A program made the translations under genes and the position numbers. A stretch of 40,901 nucleotides of DNA, taken from IMG/VR virus record IMGVR_UViG_3300042566_000137, positions 1 to 40,901 of that record; one strand, 5' to 3'. The notes beneath the pieces were generated by a model. That model was not told where the DNA came from. It saw only the letters and a program-made list of their open reading frames with translations, and ran no database searches. This stretch comes from a virus. Numbering within the stretch: position 1 is the stretch's first letter; every line of letters starts with the position of its first letter. Below, piece by piece: positions 1 to 8,300 of this stretch.

Positions 1-366
1 ATTACCACTAGAGTCAATACGCATACGCTCTGTTGTATTCGTACCCAATACTAATGGGTTTGCGGTACTAGTTCGCACAAATAAAGCACCATTAGATTCA
101 ACAACACCATTAGTACCATCTGAATTTAAACCAACAAATGTCGAACCAGTTTTTACTTCTAATTGATATGCAGGAGTAGTAGTACCAATACCCACAAAAC
201 CCGAACCATTAATACGCATGGCTTCTGTACCACCTTCAGAGAATGCAATCGTATCTGCGGCAGGGAAGAAGATACCTGTATTAGCGTCAGTACCTCGTAT
301 TGCAGGGGTCGCTGCTGAACCGTCTACATCGGATAAACCGTCTGTACCATTTAGTATCAAAGCCAT
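1..366 (-). CDS. S74-type tail fibre protein, N-terminal part (cut by contig end)
   Basis: The reading frame opens at ATG 366 and is still open at base 1, giving 122 codons. The first 50 or so residues (MALILNGTDGLSDVDG...) are almost identical to the complete fibre protein at 37067-38029, which ends in a peptidase S74 chaperone domain. After that the sequence diverges but keeps the repeated motif MRI(D/N)SSGN followed by VGIGT, typical of beta-structured fibre shafts. Its ATG overlaps the stop of the 67-residue gene upstream (TAATG). By analogy the missing C-terminus would carry the self-cleaving S74 domain; that part is inferred. The break lies inside the MRIDSSGN-coding repeat that also occurs at about 37859. 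Confidence 0.85.
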   Translation of the reverse strand, partial: MALILNGTDGLSDVDGSAATPAIRGTDANTGIFFPAADTIAFSEGGTEAMRINGSGFVGIGTTTPAYQLEVKTGSTFVGLNSDGTNGVVESNGALFVRTSTANPLVLGTNTTERMRIDSSGN

Positions 367-569
367 TATACAAGTTCCTCTAAATAAGCTATACCGTCTA
401 TTACACTGCCGTCTGCATCTTGAAGTTCAGCACCGTCAGCAAGGTCTTTTTTGAAGTTAGCGTAGTCTGAACCATCACCACCAATACGAATTTGGGCATA
501 ATCAAAAAGACGCATAACCCAAGTTTGATTACCAAATATATCTAAAGGCATTAATTTATACATAATCAT
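366..569 (-). CDS. Small conserved tail-fibre cassette protein (67 aa)
   Basis: This protein begins MIMYKLMPLD and ends with a block rich in Asp and Glu (DYANFKKDLADG...IAYLEELV). It is a clear paralogue of 38029-38232: both ends are conserved and the middle (residues about 15-35) differs. I chose ATG 569 because it overlaps the upstream stop as ATGA and because both copies then have the same length. The function is unknown. Its fixed place between the putative receptor-binding protein and the S74 fibre suggests a fibre accessory or connector role, which is inference only. Confidence 0.8.
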   Translation of the reverse strand: MIMYKLMPLDIFGNQTWVMRLFDYAQIRIGGDGSDYANFKKDLADGAELQDADGSVIDGIAYLEELV

Positions 570-1708
570 AACTCCGCTGAAGCGTTCCAAGCACCAAAAA
601 ATACATATCCTTGGTTTGCTGTATATGTTCCAGAAGCTGCAATTAAACCTATTCCAGTAGCACTTGAATTTATAACCGCTACTGGAAAATTAACCCAAGC
701 ACCAGTAAAAATAGACCATTGACCGCTGGTTGGACTAGCTGGTAAGTTTGTATTAATAAAAGTAACAGTTGTGGGTGTCGCTCTCATAGTGACAGGGAAC
801 GAAATCCAAGGAAGCCAAATTCCATTAGCAGCATAAGCCGAAGCAGCTGTACTCAAAAATGCTCCAGTTGTGGAGTGAACCATACCGTTTGTTGGAACTA
901 CGTTTGTATCGCTGTTTTTACAGTAATACCTTTGACATAACTGCAACTCAGTTCCATACTGTCTATGCTCAAAGCTAGTAGCTTGTGTTCCTTTTTCTAA
1001 CTGTACTCCAGTAATGTAGAAGGTTGCACCGTTTGTGCCGACTACAGATACTGTTCCAGTTGGCTGCACAAGATTTCCAGCTCCCCAAGCACCAGCAGTA
1101 CCACTAAATGTTGCGCCTGAACCAAGACCAAAACGAACAATAACACCAACACCGTTAGTTGCGCCAACCCAAGTTCCAGTTGTATCGCCAGCAATAGTTA
1201 CTGATTTTTGTTCCCAAGTATTAGCTGCTGAAATGGTGTAGCTAAATGGATAGCTTCGATTTACAGCAGCGTTTGATAAACACCCACCAAAAGTACCAGT
1301 TAAACTAGAGCGAACCCAAAATGACAAGGTAATTGTTGCTGCGCTTGCAGTCCCCCATGCCATATCAGCAAAATTAAACCCTTCAATTCTTTGGTCTATT
1401 AGAAAAGTATCCCCAGTTAATACAGAATAAGAAGAAGAAGATGTTATACCTAAATAATTCCTAAAACCAACAGGCGGTGTTACTGAACCAGCGTTTTGTT
1501 GTGCTGTAAATTTAGAACTTTGGGTAAAACCAAGCCCAAATCTATCTACATTATAAAAATTTGGTGAAGTCGCATCTACAACAGCACCAGCGTTTCTTTG
1601 GTCAATAACCATCGCACCGTTTATGATGCGATTCCGCATGACTGAACTAATTGGTGCTAGAACTCCACCGCTTGCATCGACTACTCTATTGACATTTACT
1701 GTACTCAC
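566..1708 (-). CDS. Putative receptor-binding tail fibre protein, cassette 1 (380 aa)
   Basis: This is a beta-rich, Gly/Ser/Thr-rich protein. The N-terminus (VNRVVDASGGVLAPISSV, then RNRIINGAM) and the block ITGVQLEKGTQATSFEHRQY are characteristic of phage fibre proteins with a carbohydrate-binding-like jelly-roll domain. The paralogue at 38229-39356 is very similar through about residue 260 and then diverges in the last 110 residues, where host recognition would be expected. It overlaps the upstream coiled-coil gene and the downstream 67-residue gene by 4 bases each (ATGA), so it is co-translated within the fibre operon. A role in receptor binding is inferred from domain type and position. 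Confidence 0.85.
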   Translation of the reverse strand: MSTVNVNRVVDASGGVLAPISSVMRNRIINGAMVIDQRNAGAVVDATSPNFYNVDRFGLGFTQSSKFTAQQNAGSVTPPVGFRNYLGITSSSSYSVLTGDTFLIDQRIEGFNFADMAWGTASAATITLSFWVRSSLTGTFGGCLSNAAVNRSYPFSYTISAANTWEQKSVTIAGDTTGTWVGATNGVGVIVRFGLGSGATFSGTAGAWGAGNLVQPTGTVSVVGTNGATFYITGVQLEKGTQATSFEHRQYGTELQLCQRYYCKNSDTNVVPTNGMVHSTTGAFLSTAASAYAANGIWLPWISFPVTMRATPTTVTFINTNLPASPTSGQWSIFTGAWVNFPVAVINSSATGIGLIAASGTYTANQGYVFFGAWNASAEL

Positions 1709-1890
1709 GATAGTTGCTCCTGTTCTTTTAATGCGTCAATCTGCTCTTGCAGTTTAGCAATCTGTTCTTCTTTGGTTGGCTGTGAGGCAAGCCATTCTGC
1801 GTAACTTGCTTGGGCTTGTGCCACTTCTTCAGCCGTTAATTCAACCGTTCTTTGTTCGCCAGTAATCACATTAATTTCTATTCTATCCAT
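1705..1890 (-). CDS. Small coiled-coil protein, possible fibre assembly factor
   Basis: This 61-residue protein has an N-terminal segment MDRIEINVITGEQRTVELT and a C-terminal helix rich in Gln, Glu and Lys (EEQIAKLQEQIDALKEQ), predicted by eye to form a coiled coil. The same slot in the second cassette (39356-39583) holds a different 75-residue protein, so the slot is conserved and its content is not. Short proteins of this form next to fibre genes often act as fibre chaperones or as virion accessory proteins. That role is an inference. Confidence 0.7.
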   Translation of the reverse strand: MDRIEINVITGEQRTVELTAEEVAQAQASYAEWLASQPTKEEQIAKLQEQIDALKEQEQLS

Positions 1891-1893
1891 GAT

Positions 1894-2490
1894 TTACTCG
1901 TAAAGAATGTTGATTGAGCCAGCATCAAATGTGTCTGTGCCGTTTACAGTAGTAATGCGAACACGGTCAAGTGTGTTGCTAAGATTAATAAAATTACCAG
2001 ACCAAGCAACAGCAGCGGTGTCACTTCTTCCTAAAATTCCATTTTGACACCACGAATTTCCAGTAATTAAAGATATTGTTGAAAAACCCTGATAAACAGC
2101 AGCTGCACTTGACCCACTCATTAATAATAATCCTGATGAAGAATTTGCACCTGCTGGTACAAAAGTAGAAGCCACATTGAGTCCAGAACCTAAATAACCT
2201 GAAGTTGTAAAACTTCCTGAACCAAGCTGCATTTGAATAGCAGATGTTCCGTTAGTGCTTACGCTATTAAACATTACTGTAATTCGCTTTACCCAACTAG
2301 GAATTCCAGTAAAGTCAATAGATGTTCCGCTTGTAGAGGCTACAGCAGTTCCGCTTACAATTGCGCTATTTGCCCCAGTAACTACGACTTCACCACTTGC
2401 GGCAGGTAATGTCTGCGTAAAGTTACTAGCAGTTGCAGGTTCTTGGATGGTGATTTGACCACCGCCTGATGATTGAAGTATAAGACTCAT
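1894..2490 (-). CDS. Fibre cassette protein with QITIQEP N-terminus (198 aa)
   Basis: The protein begins MSLILQSSGGGQITIQEP and continues ATASNFTQTLPA, nearly the same as the start of the 176-residue protein at 39580-40110. The rest is a Ser/Thr/Gly-rich beta-type sequence that diverges between the copies. ATG 2490 is chosen over the in-frame ATG 12 bases upstream because it forms an ATGA overlap with the fibre stop at 2487-2489 and aligns with the paralogue. It is probably a distal fibre subunit or adaptor. No enzymatic motif is visible. Confidence 0.8.
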   Translation of the reverse strand: MSLILQSSGGGQITIQEPATASNFTQTLPAASGEVVVTGANSAIVSGTAVASTSGTSIDFTGIPSWVKRITVMFNSVSTNGTSAIQMQLGSGSFTTSGYLGSGLNVASTFVPAGANSSSGLLLMSGSSAAAVYQGFSTISLITGNSWCQNGILGRSDTAAVAWSGNFINLSNTLDRVRITTVNGTDTFDAGSINILYE

Positions 2491-3791
2491 AATATAATCC
2501 ACCGTTGTGCGCTTGCAATAGTAACTGTAAACCCAGAAGCAATCGTTATCGGACCAACTGAGAGACAGTTCTTACCGCTTGTGGTTGTTACGTTCTCTGC
2601 AATAGAGTCTTCATTAAAGGCAATCGCCTTAGATGCTGCAGAACCAAAGTATTGACCGCCTTGTACAGTAGCAGTAGTTACTCCAGTTACTAAACCCTTG
2701 GCATTAACTGTAACTACAGGAATAGAACTAGCACTACCGAATGAACCTGTGTTACTGTTGACTGTTGCAAGAGTTGCGTTAGTAATAGCAGCTCCAGAAG
2801 TTCCTGACAAAGTCAAATCTCCACCAGTAACAGAGATAGGAACATTAGCCCATGATGTAGCTGTACCATTGGTAGTTAAGAACTTACCAGAGTTACCTGT
2901 TTGACTTGGTGTGTAGCTTGCTGCTAATGCTTCAGAAGCAGCAGCATTGGTTGCTGAGGTTGCTGCAGCACTGGCTGAGTTACTAGCATTTGTTGCGCTA
3001 GTGGCTGCTGCGCTGGCAGAGTTGCTTGCATTAGTAGCTTGGGTAGAAGCTGTAGTTGCTGAACCAGAAGCTGCTGTAGCACTAGAGGCTGCGTTACTTG
3101 CAGAAGTAGAAGCAGCAGATGCACTGCTCGATGCATTAGTAGCCTGAGTAGTGGCTATACCTGCTTGAGTAGTAGCTGTTGTAGCTGATGTTGAAGCTGA
3201 AGAAGCAGAAGCTGCTGCGTTGGTTTCTGATGTAGCTGCATTGCTTGCAGATGTAGAAGCCGCTGACGCAGACGATGCAGCAGCAGTTGCTGACGTAGAA
3301 GCATTGGAAGCACTCGTAGAAGCAGCGGTTGCGCTGTTGGATGCATTAGTGGCTGAAGTAGCTGCAGCAGTAGCTGAGTTACTTGCGTTAGTTGCTTGAG
3401 TTGAAGCTGTAGATGCGCTAGAGGAAGCTGCAGAAGCACTAGATGCAGCAGCAGTTTGTGCAGTCTCTGCGTTTGTTTCTGCTAGTTCAGCAGCAGTTTG
3501 AGCTGTCTCTGCAGCCGCTTGTGCAGCCTCAGCCGCAGCTTGCGCTGTCTCTGCATTGGCTTCAGCAGTCTCTGCGTTAGTTTCTGCAGTTTCTGCATTA
3601 GTCTCTGCAGTCTGTGCATTGGTTGCAGCGGTAGAGGCTGTTGATGCAGAACCCGCAGCAGCGGCAGCACTCGCAGCAGCAGCATCGGCATCAACCTGAG
3701 CTTCGGCAACGAGTTCACGAATTAATAGGGCTTCGCTTGAAGAATCCGCTACAGCGTCTCCTGCACCACCTGCGCCTCTGTAGATTGACAT
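2487..3791 (-). CDS. Tail fibre with long Ala/Ser heptad-repeat shaft (434 aa)
   Basis: The N-terminus MSIYRGAGGAGDAVADSSSE resembles the virion-attachment end of many podovirus fibres. Residues about 55-290 are roughly 33 heptads of the pattern A-x-x-A-x-x-S/T (first Glu-rich, then Ser/Thr-rich), which places Ala at coiled-coil core positions and suggests a thin trimeric shaft. The C-terminal 140 residues contain SQTGNSGKFLTTNGT and end SAQRWIIL, close to the C-terminus at 40529-40901. A strong ribosome binding site (AAGGAG) precedes ATG 3791. It follows the coat gene after a terminator hairpin. The 127 bp at 2841-2967 recur exactly at the window's right end, so this gene lies at the branch point of the assembly. 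Confidence 0.88.
   Translation of the reverse strand: MSIYRGAGGAGDAVADSSSEALLIRELVAEAQVDADAAAASAAAAAGSASTASTAATNAQTAETNAETAETNAETAEANAETAQAAAEAAQAAAETAQTAAELAETNAETAQTAAASSASAASSSASTASTQATNASNSATAAATSATNASNSATAASTSASNASTSATAAASSASAASTSASNAATSETNAAASASSASTSATTATTQAGIATTQATNASSSASAASTSASNAASSATAASGSATTASTQATNASNSASAAATSATNASNSASAAATSATNAAASEALAASYTPSQTGNSGKFLTTNGTATSWANVPISVTGGDLTLSGTSGAAITNATLATVNSNTGSFGSASSIPVVTVNAKGLVTGVTTATVQGGQYFGSAASKAIAFNEDSIAENVTTTSGKNCLSVGPITIASGFTVTIASAQRWIIL
2841..2967. repeat. 127-bp exact direct repeat, internal copy
   Basis: These 127 bases are identical to 40775-40901 in the same orientation, and the match stops exactly at the window's last base on one side and at base 2841 on the other. 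They encode the end of the fibre heptad shaft and the SQTGNSGKFLTTNGT segment, in the same reading frame in both copies. An exact match of 127 bases at a contig end is what a de Bruijn assembler using k=127 would leave at a graph fork. Confidence 0.97.
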
Positions 3792-3841
3792 TTATTCTCC
3801 TTGACTTGTTTAAAGACTCTTGTTAAAGAACCCTTAAACAA

Positions 3842-3865
3842 GACAGCCCTAATTAAAGGGCTATC
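3842..3865 (-). terminator. Hairpin terminator or attenuator after the coat gene
   Basis: Read on the - strand, a 9-bp stem (GATAGCCCT paired with AGGGCTGTC, including one G-U pair) encloses the loop TTAATT and is followed by TTGTTT. It lies 16 bases past the coat stop codon and ahead of the fibre gene. The U-tract is short, so partial termination that lowers fibre expression relative to coat is more likely than a full stop. No promoter of the conserved type is visible between it and the fibre gene. Confidence 0.65.
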
Positions 3866-3880
3866 CTGAGTTGTTACTGC

Positions 3881-4843
3881 TTAGCCGTTTACAGCTAATA
3901 CAAAGCCAGTGTCTGGACGCAAAGTCTTAACACCGTACAGCGTGTCAGCAGTGTACAAGGTTGAGAGATACTCTTGCTTGTACTGAGTCTGTGAACGAAC
4001 ACCCATCTGCTCAGCCAACACCATTGTATCACGGTGAGCCAAGATAGCAGCTTTAACATCGCCACCTACATCGTTAGCTGCATCTGTTTCGATAACAGGG
4101 CAGTTGCTCGATACATAGATATCGATACCATATAGCTGACCAATCATGCCGTTCTGAACACCACGACCATCAACGAAGTCGCTAGAATTGTAGCGATCGA
4201 TGCCCATGATAGCAGCACGGAGTGATGGAGGAACTGCGAAGAAACGACCATCCATTGGGGTATCAGCATCGTCCATACGCTTGATCAAGGCACGGAAACC
4301 AGCATCAGTAAATACGTCAGCAGCAACTACAGTGTCAGCAGCGTAAGCTGTCAAACCAGTAGAAGCGTCGATGTAGAAGCTGTTGCTATGAACCCAGTCA
4401 GAACCAGAACCATTGTCATCACCGAAAGTCTTAGCCAATTGGAACAAGGTGTCGTCAATCTTCTTAGCCAATGCATAGCCAGCATCTTCTGTGTAGAAGC
4501 GACGGAGTGATGCCAAAGCCTGAACTTCAACGATGTCCTCAATGAAACGTGAGTACTCAAAGTGCTGGTCTACAGAAACAAGAACTTCAGTCTCGGTATC
4601 AGCTTGGATTGTTACAGTTGTGTTAGCTGCCTTAGCAGTAGCTACACCACGAGTTGGCTTAGGAATGTGAAGCGTGTCACCTTTCTTGCCCTTCATGGTC
4701 ATCTTGTTTACGAGGTTAGCGAGAACCAAGTTTTTCTTATAAGCAGCTACTACTTCGTCACTCCAAATTTCTGGGATAAACTTGTCTGCTTGTGTCTTTG
4801 CTACGATTGTTCCAGATCCACCTGGATAAACTGCTGTTGCCAT
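3881..4843 (-). CDS. Major capsid protein
   Basis: This 320-residue protein forms the head shell. It begins MATAVYPGGSGTIVAKTQ and contains features common in HK97-fold coat proteins of this phage group: a hydrophilic N-terminal arm, then VHIP-like basic strands (DTLHIPKPTRG), a long helix region (LAKKIDDTLFQLAKTFG) and a C-terminal domain ending in TLRPDTGFVLAVNG. It sits directly after the scaffold gene, as in T7. The strong ribosome binding site (AGGAG, 10 bases before ATG) and the following hairpin suit a highly expressed gene. The assignment rests on position, length and sequence character. Confidence 0.92.
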   Translation of the reverse strand: MATAVYPGGSGTIVAKTQADKFIPEIWSDEVVAAYKKNLVLANLVNKMTMKGKKGDTLHIPKPTRGVATAKAANTTVTIQADTETEVLVSVDQHFEYSRFIEDIVEVQALASLRRFYTEDAGYALAKKIDDTLFQLAKTFGDDNGSGSDWVHSNSFYIDASTGLTAYAADTVVAADVFTDAGFRALIKRMDDADTPMDGRFFAVPPSLRAAIMGIDRYNSSDFVDGRGVQNGMIGQLYGIDIYVSSNCPVIETDAANDVGGDVKAAILAHRDTMVLAEQMGVRSQTQYKQEYLSTLYTADTLYGVKTLRPDTGFVLAVNG

Positions 4844-4877
4844 TTTTAATACTCCTAAATAAAATTATAAAATAAAG

Positions 4878-5702
4878 TTACCGAACTCGTCCTTCTGCGT
4901 AGGCATTGAGGATTTCATCTGCCATACTTTCATAACGATTCGGATCTTGCATTCTTAAGCGAATTAAGTCTGCACGACGATATACTGGTTTACCTGTTTC
5001 CCCTGTACCACCTTGCTGCACAGCTGCTGCTTTGAGTGCTTTACTGCGACCTTCACTATCTGTCTTCTTCAGTGCTTCATCTGCAGCTTTAGAGGTTTCC
5101 TCTTTTTGCTGCCTTAAACCACGCAACGACTTGTAGTTGTCGAGTAGTTCTAAAGCTGAATCAACATCATAGTTATTAGCATCAGCATACAAACGCTGCC
5201 TTGCCCGTGAACTTGCAATCCATTGTTGAAAGTCTTCGGACTGTGCTACACTTACAAAATCAGGATGAGTCTTTTCAATTGATTCAAGAGCTGAACGCTG
5301 AGCTTGAACTACTTGTTGCTCTTGCAGCTGTCGTAGAACTGGATTAGACTCTAGTGCCTGGTTAATTGCCTTTTGGGGATCTTCAAACCAATCAATCTCT
5401 TGTGCTGGTTCAGGCTGCTTGTCGTGCTTGGTTTCGAGTTGTTGCCTTAGAAGCGAGTCAGCTAACTTCCGTACTTCACCTACCTCTTGTGCCTGACGAC
5501 CGATAAGCTTTTCAGCTTCTTGGTGCATACGAACAATCTCATCAAGAGATTTATTCTTATACTTTTCAGGTACTTCAACTTCGTTAGCAATCTCTTCAGG
5601 TTGTGCTGATTCAGCGTCTGGGATTGTACTTCCTTGTTGGTTTAAGTCGGTTAAAGCTTCGTTAGATTCTTCTTCTTGCAGTTCGATAAAATTAGCAGCC
5701 AT
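4878..5702 (-). CDS. Capsid scaffolding protein
   Basis: A 274-residue, highly charged protein rich in Glu, Gln and Lys, predicted mostly helical with coiled-coil character (KNKSLDEIVRMHQEAEKLIGRQAQEVGEVRKLADSL is one such region). The acidic N-terminus (MAANFIELQEEESNEAL) and the position between portal and coat genes match podovirus scaffolds, which guide procapsid assembly and then leave the head. The C-terminus is basic (RRADLIRLRMQDPNRYESMADE), where coat binding often lies. It has no enzymatic motif. Confidence 0.85.
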   Translation of the reverse strand: MAANFIELQEEESNEALTDLNQQGSTIPDAESAQPEEIANEVEVPEKYKNKSLDEIVRMHQEAEKLIGRQAQEVGEVRKLADSLLRQQLETKHDKQPEPAQEIDWFEDPQKAINQALESNPVLRQLQEQQVVQAQRSALESIEKTHPDFVSVAQSEDFQQWIASSRARQRLYADANNYDVDSALELLDNYKSLRGLRQQKEETSKAADEALKKTDSEGRSKALKAAAVQQGGTGETGKPVYRRADLIRLRMQDPNRYESMADEILNAYAEGRVR

Positions 5703-5765
5703 ATATACTCCTGTCGCAATGCGATTTTAGGATAATTAAAAATAGCTCGGTGATCAAGAGTTCAC

Positions 5766-6011
5766 TTATGAGCCGTGATTTGCATTTGTTTTCCTCTCCA
5801 CAGCCAGCTTCTCAGCTCTCTGTCTAGCCCACTTCGATGTAGCTGAAGGGTGGTCGCCACTGATTGGATCTAAATAGATCCTCGGTGGGGTGAGGATACG
5901 GGTAGCAGTCCCGTCACATACGCTACACTGAACTTCTTTTGTCTCAACATCTACAAAGGATTCAGTGATATGCGAATCTTTACACTTAAAGTCGTACATT
6001 CGTCTAGGCAT
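5766..6011 (-). CDS. FmdB-like zinc-ribbon protein
   Basis: This 81-residue protein begins MPRRMYDFKCKDSH and continues to VQCSVCDGTATRIL, the layout of FmdB-type zinc ribbons: a Tyr-Asp-Phe start, a first metal knuckle, a CxxC knuckle and a following TRI. The visible ligands are C10, H14, C29 and C32, so the usual first CxxC is replaced by C-x3-H. The second half is basic and lacks features I recognise. It overlaps the preceding gene by 8 bases. Such proteins are frequent in phage head operons; their role is not known. Confidence 0.7.
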   Translation of the reverse strand: MPRRMYDFKCKDSHITESFVDVETKEVQCSVCDGTATRILTPPRIYLDPISGDHPSATSKWARQRAEKLAVERKTNANHGS

Positions 6012-6249
6012 TATCTTCCTCTACTAGGAGCTGCTCATAAACTTCTGTACTAGACTCTCTTAAAGTCTTGATCCAGTTCATGATGGACAGTTCGCCCTTC
6101 TTGAAGTGGAGTTGTTGTTCTGTATCTAAGCCACCTATACGATCTGTGGCATCTATCATTACTTGGATGTCTTCTACTAGGTCTTTCCAACCCTGAGTCG
6201 ACATCATTGCAAATCTATTCTCGTAGTAATCCTGTAATTCACGATTCAT
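6004..6249 (-). CDS. Conserved phage protein between portal and scaffold (81 aa)
   Basis: A short helical, acidic protein (MNRELQDYYENRFAMMSTQG..., LVEDIQVMIDATDRI). Small proteins of this type commonly lie between portal and scaffold in related phages, but I do not know a function. It is the first gene after a strong - strand promoter at 6297-6325 and has a ribosome binding site (AAGGA) before ATG, so this promoter probably boosts this gene, the zinc-ribbon gene, scaffold and coat. Confidence 0.7.
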   Translation of the reverse strand: MNRELQDYYENRFAMMSTQGWKDLVEDIQVMIDATDRIGGLDTEQQLHFKKGELSIMNWIKTLRESSTEVYEQLLVEEDNA

Positions 6250-6296
6250 TGTAATCTTTTTCCTTGACTTTGGAGATTATTTGTGATATAGTAAAT

Positions 6297-6325
6297 ATTA
6301 TACCACAGTTTTACTCAAAAGTCAA
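6297..6325 (-). promoter_or_regulatory. Sigma70-type promoter, extended -10 (head operon)
   Basis: On the - strand TTGACT (6320-6325) is followed by a 17-bp spacer and TATAAT (6297-6302), preceded by TGTGG, giving an extended -10. AATAAAG lies just upstream of the -35 box, as at two other - strand promoters. Transcription would start near 6290, about 40 bases before the 6249 start codon. Confidence 0.85.
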
Positions 6326-6330
6326 GTACT

Positions 6331-8289
6331 TTATTGCATTTTTCTTTGCATTTGCATAGCAGCGATACGCTCATTGGAAGCAATATCAGCCTCTTTGAGG
6401 GCTAAATTAGCAATCTTCTCTGCTTTAGTGAACTCATCCATGCCTTGTGTGCTTTGTTGGGCTTTAAAGGCATTAATTTGCATCTCTACAGGCAATAACT
6501 GGGTTTCTACACCTGTTTGCTGTGCTTCAGCCTGTGCTTTAGCTGCTTCTGCTTGTACCTTCTGGAGATTAGCCATAGCTGTCTGCATAGCTATCTGTTG
6601 CATCTGCTCTTGCATAGGGTCTACAGGCTGCTGAGTCATCTCTTGAAGGGTAGCGATGATCTCTTCACGATTAGACATGCTAGAGGACGCTATAATGCCT
6701 TGTAGGAGTACTGGAGTAATAGGAGACTGAGCACCTAGGGTAGACATTAAGCCCATCATCTGCTGCTGTTCGTACTCACGAGCTACCATTCCCATAGTAG
6801 AAGTAGGGATAAAGTTAAAGTCTTGGACTGGATAACGCTCAGGATCAAACTGCATGAACCGCCAAGCAGCCTTATTAATGAACGGCATCAGGAAATCTTC
6901 TTGGAAGTTGATCAAGGTACGCTTGTTCTTCTTCATAAGCCCTGAGAGAGCCATAGAGAGTCCTGCACCGCTTGCCTCACCAGCAGCTACTTGACCTGGC
7001 ATTGACGCACTGTCGATCGTTCCTGTGGCTTGCAATAGCATTGATTGGAAGTTCTGTGCTGTTTGGAAACTCTGTGGATCAGTAACACCAAACTTGAATG
7101 GCATCATGATCTCGTTAGGGTTACCGTTAACCAGCATGTTCTTACCTGGACGTACTTCGTACTTAGCACCACGAGGAAGCCTTGTAGCATCCATCGCCAT
7201 CATAGGGGATGTGGTTAGAGCTAAGGAGTCTAGGTGGCTACGGATCTGAGCATCGATAGCCTTCTGCATATTGTAGCCCTTCTCAGCAGTACCACGACCC
7301 CAGAAACGACCTGGCATCGAGTCAGCTTGATAAGCAACAATAGGACGATCCTTCATCATGTAAGGGGACTCTTCAGCTTTGAGAAGCCACTGGTCATCCG
7401 CAATCACAACAATAGCTTCTACCAAGTTCTGGTAGTCTTGACCTTTAGAACCTTCAGGGAACAGGTCTACTACTTCGACTCCGTCCTCTTTATCGATGTT
7501 CTCAAGGTACTCACGAGGAACTAAACCGTAGTAGCGAACAACACGAATACGATCGTCTTGCTTGTGGGTTACTTCTTGTACTGGCTCTAGCTCCATGTTG
7601 GAGTAGCTAGGCATTACATTAACCTTACGATATGTGCCATCAACCATACCCTGTACGATGGTGTAGTAAGGGACATACTCTTCGATAGCTACACCAAGAG
7701 AGTCTTCTACGTCTGCTGCATTAGGGTCGATCAGGAAGTTACGAGGATTGACAGGGTGGAGTTGAACCATAAACTGCTTCTTCTCTTGTACACCAATCGC
7801 TGCCATCTGAGTTCCAGGAATGATCTCAGTAGCTGGAGACATCACTGTACGCTCTTCTACTGTAATCTCACCGATACCAGTACCATACAGTTCGCCTAGA
7901 AGGATAATGTTATCTAGGGCTTTCTTAACCTTACTTACCTTGAAGTCCTCATGCATCTGCTGACGCACTAAAGCAACATCAGCTGGGTTCGTATCTTGAC
8001 GGTCATCAACGATATCAAAGAACTCACCACGACCAAAGACTGCTTCAGATATCTCTGCTTGCTTGGACTCAATGGCTTGCTGTAGTGCGGGAGTGATTAA
8101 GCGACTACGCTCAGAGTCTCGTGTCTTATCGAGTGCATCCCAGATACCACGGAACAGACGCTCATACTCTTCCCACTTGTCTAGGTAGTTTACATCACGA
8201 TGATCTCGCCATGTATTGCAGTGGTCTACGATGAACGCAATTAAGTCGTTATCCGCATCAGTTTGTTTATCTTCTTTAAACTCTGCCAT
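6331..8289 (-). CDS. Portal (head-tail connector) protein
   Basis: A 652-residue protein that forms the ring through which DNA enters and leaves the head. It sits between the large terminase and scaffold genes, has the expected size for podovirus portals, and starts with an acidic N-terminus (MAEFKEDKQTDADNDLIAF). Regions such as SRLITPALQQAIESKQAEISEAVF and ILLGELYGTGIGEI are typical of this portal family. The last 130 residues are a Gln/Ala/Met-rich helical tail (QEQMQQIAMQTAMANLQKVQ...), plausibly the barrel or the crown inside the capsid. No frameshift or truncation is visible. Confidence 0.92.
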   Translation of the reverse strand: MAEFKEDKQTDADNDLIAFIVDHCNTWRDHRDVNYLDKWEEYERLFRGIWDALDKTRDSERSRLITPALQQAIESKQAEISEAVFGRGEFFDIVDDRQDTNPADVALVRQQMHEDFKVSKVKKALDNIILLGELYGTGIGEITVEERTVMSPATEIIPGTQMAAIGVQEKKQFMVQLHPVNPRNFLIDPNAADVEDSLGVAIEEYVPYYTIVQGMVDGTYRKVNVMPSYSNMELEPVQEVTHKQDDRIRVVRYYGLVPREYLENIDKEDGVEVVDLFPEGSKGQDYQNLVEAIVVIADDQWLLKAEESPYMMKDRPIVAYQADSMPGRFWGRGTAEKGYNMQKAIDAQIRSHLDSLALTTSPMMAMDATRLPRGAKYEVRPGKNMLVNGNPNEIMMPFKFGVTDPQSFQTAQNFQSMLLQATGTIDSASMPGQVAAGEASGAGLSMALSGLMKKNKRTLINFQEDFLMPFINKAAWRFMQFDPERYPVQDFNFIPTSTMGMVAREYEQQQMMGLMSTLGAQSPITPVLLQGIIASSSMSNREEIIATLQEMTQQPVDPMQEQMQQIAMQTAMANLQKVQAEAAKAQAEAQQTGVETQLLPVEMQINAFKAQQSTQGMDEFTKAEKIANLALKEADIASNERIAAMQMQRKMQ

Positions 8290-8300
8290 TTGGTTTCCTA

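Noticed and set aside
218-454. A + strand frame that recurs almost unchanged at 37881-38117
   Set aside because: Its conservation follows from the duplicated S74 fibre start and 67-residue gene on the - strand, not from coding on the + strand.
3000-3640. Regular short repeats that could suggest a CRISPR array
   Set aside because: The period is about 21 bp, without spacers of unique sequence, and encodes the heptad shaft of a fibre.
2924-3718. Several open frames antisense to or out of frame with the fibre shaft, rich in Leu/Gln or Val/Ala
   Set aside because: They are by-products of the repetitive Ala/Ser codons of the fibre gene; their composition is artificial and they have no ribosome binding sites.
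4850-4878. A promoter directly before the coat gene
   Set aside because: A TATAAT-like string exists on the - strand but no -35 box lies 16-18 bases upstream; transcription most likely comes from 6297-6325 or further upstream.
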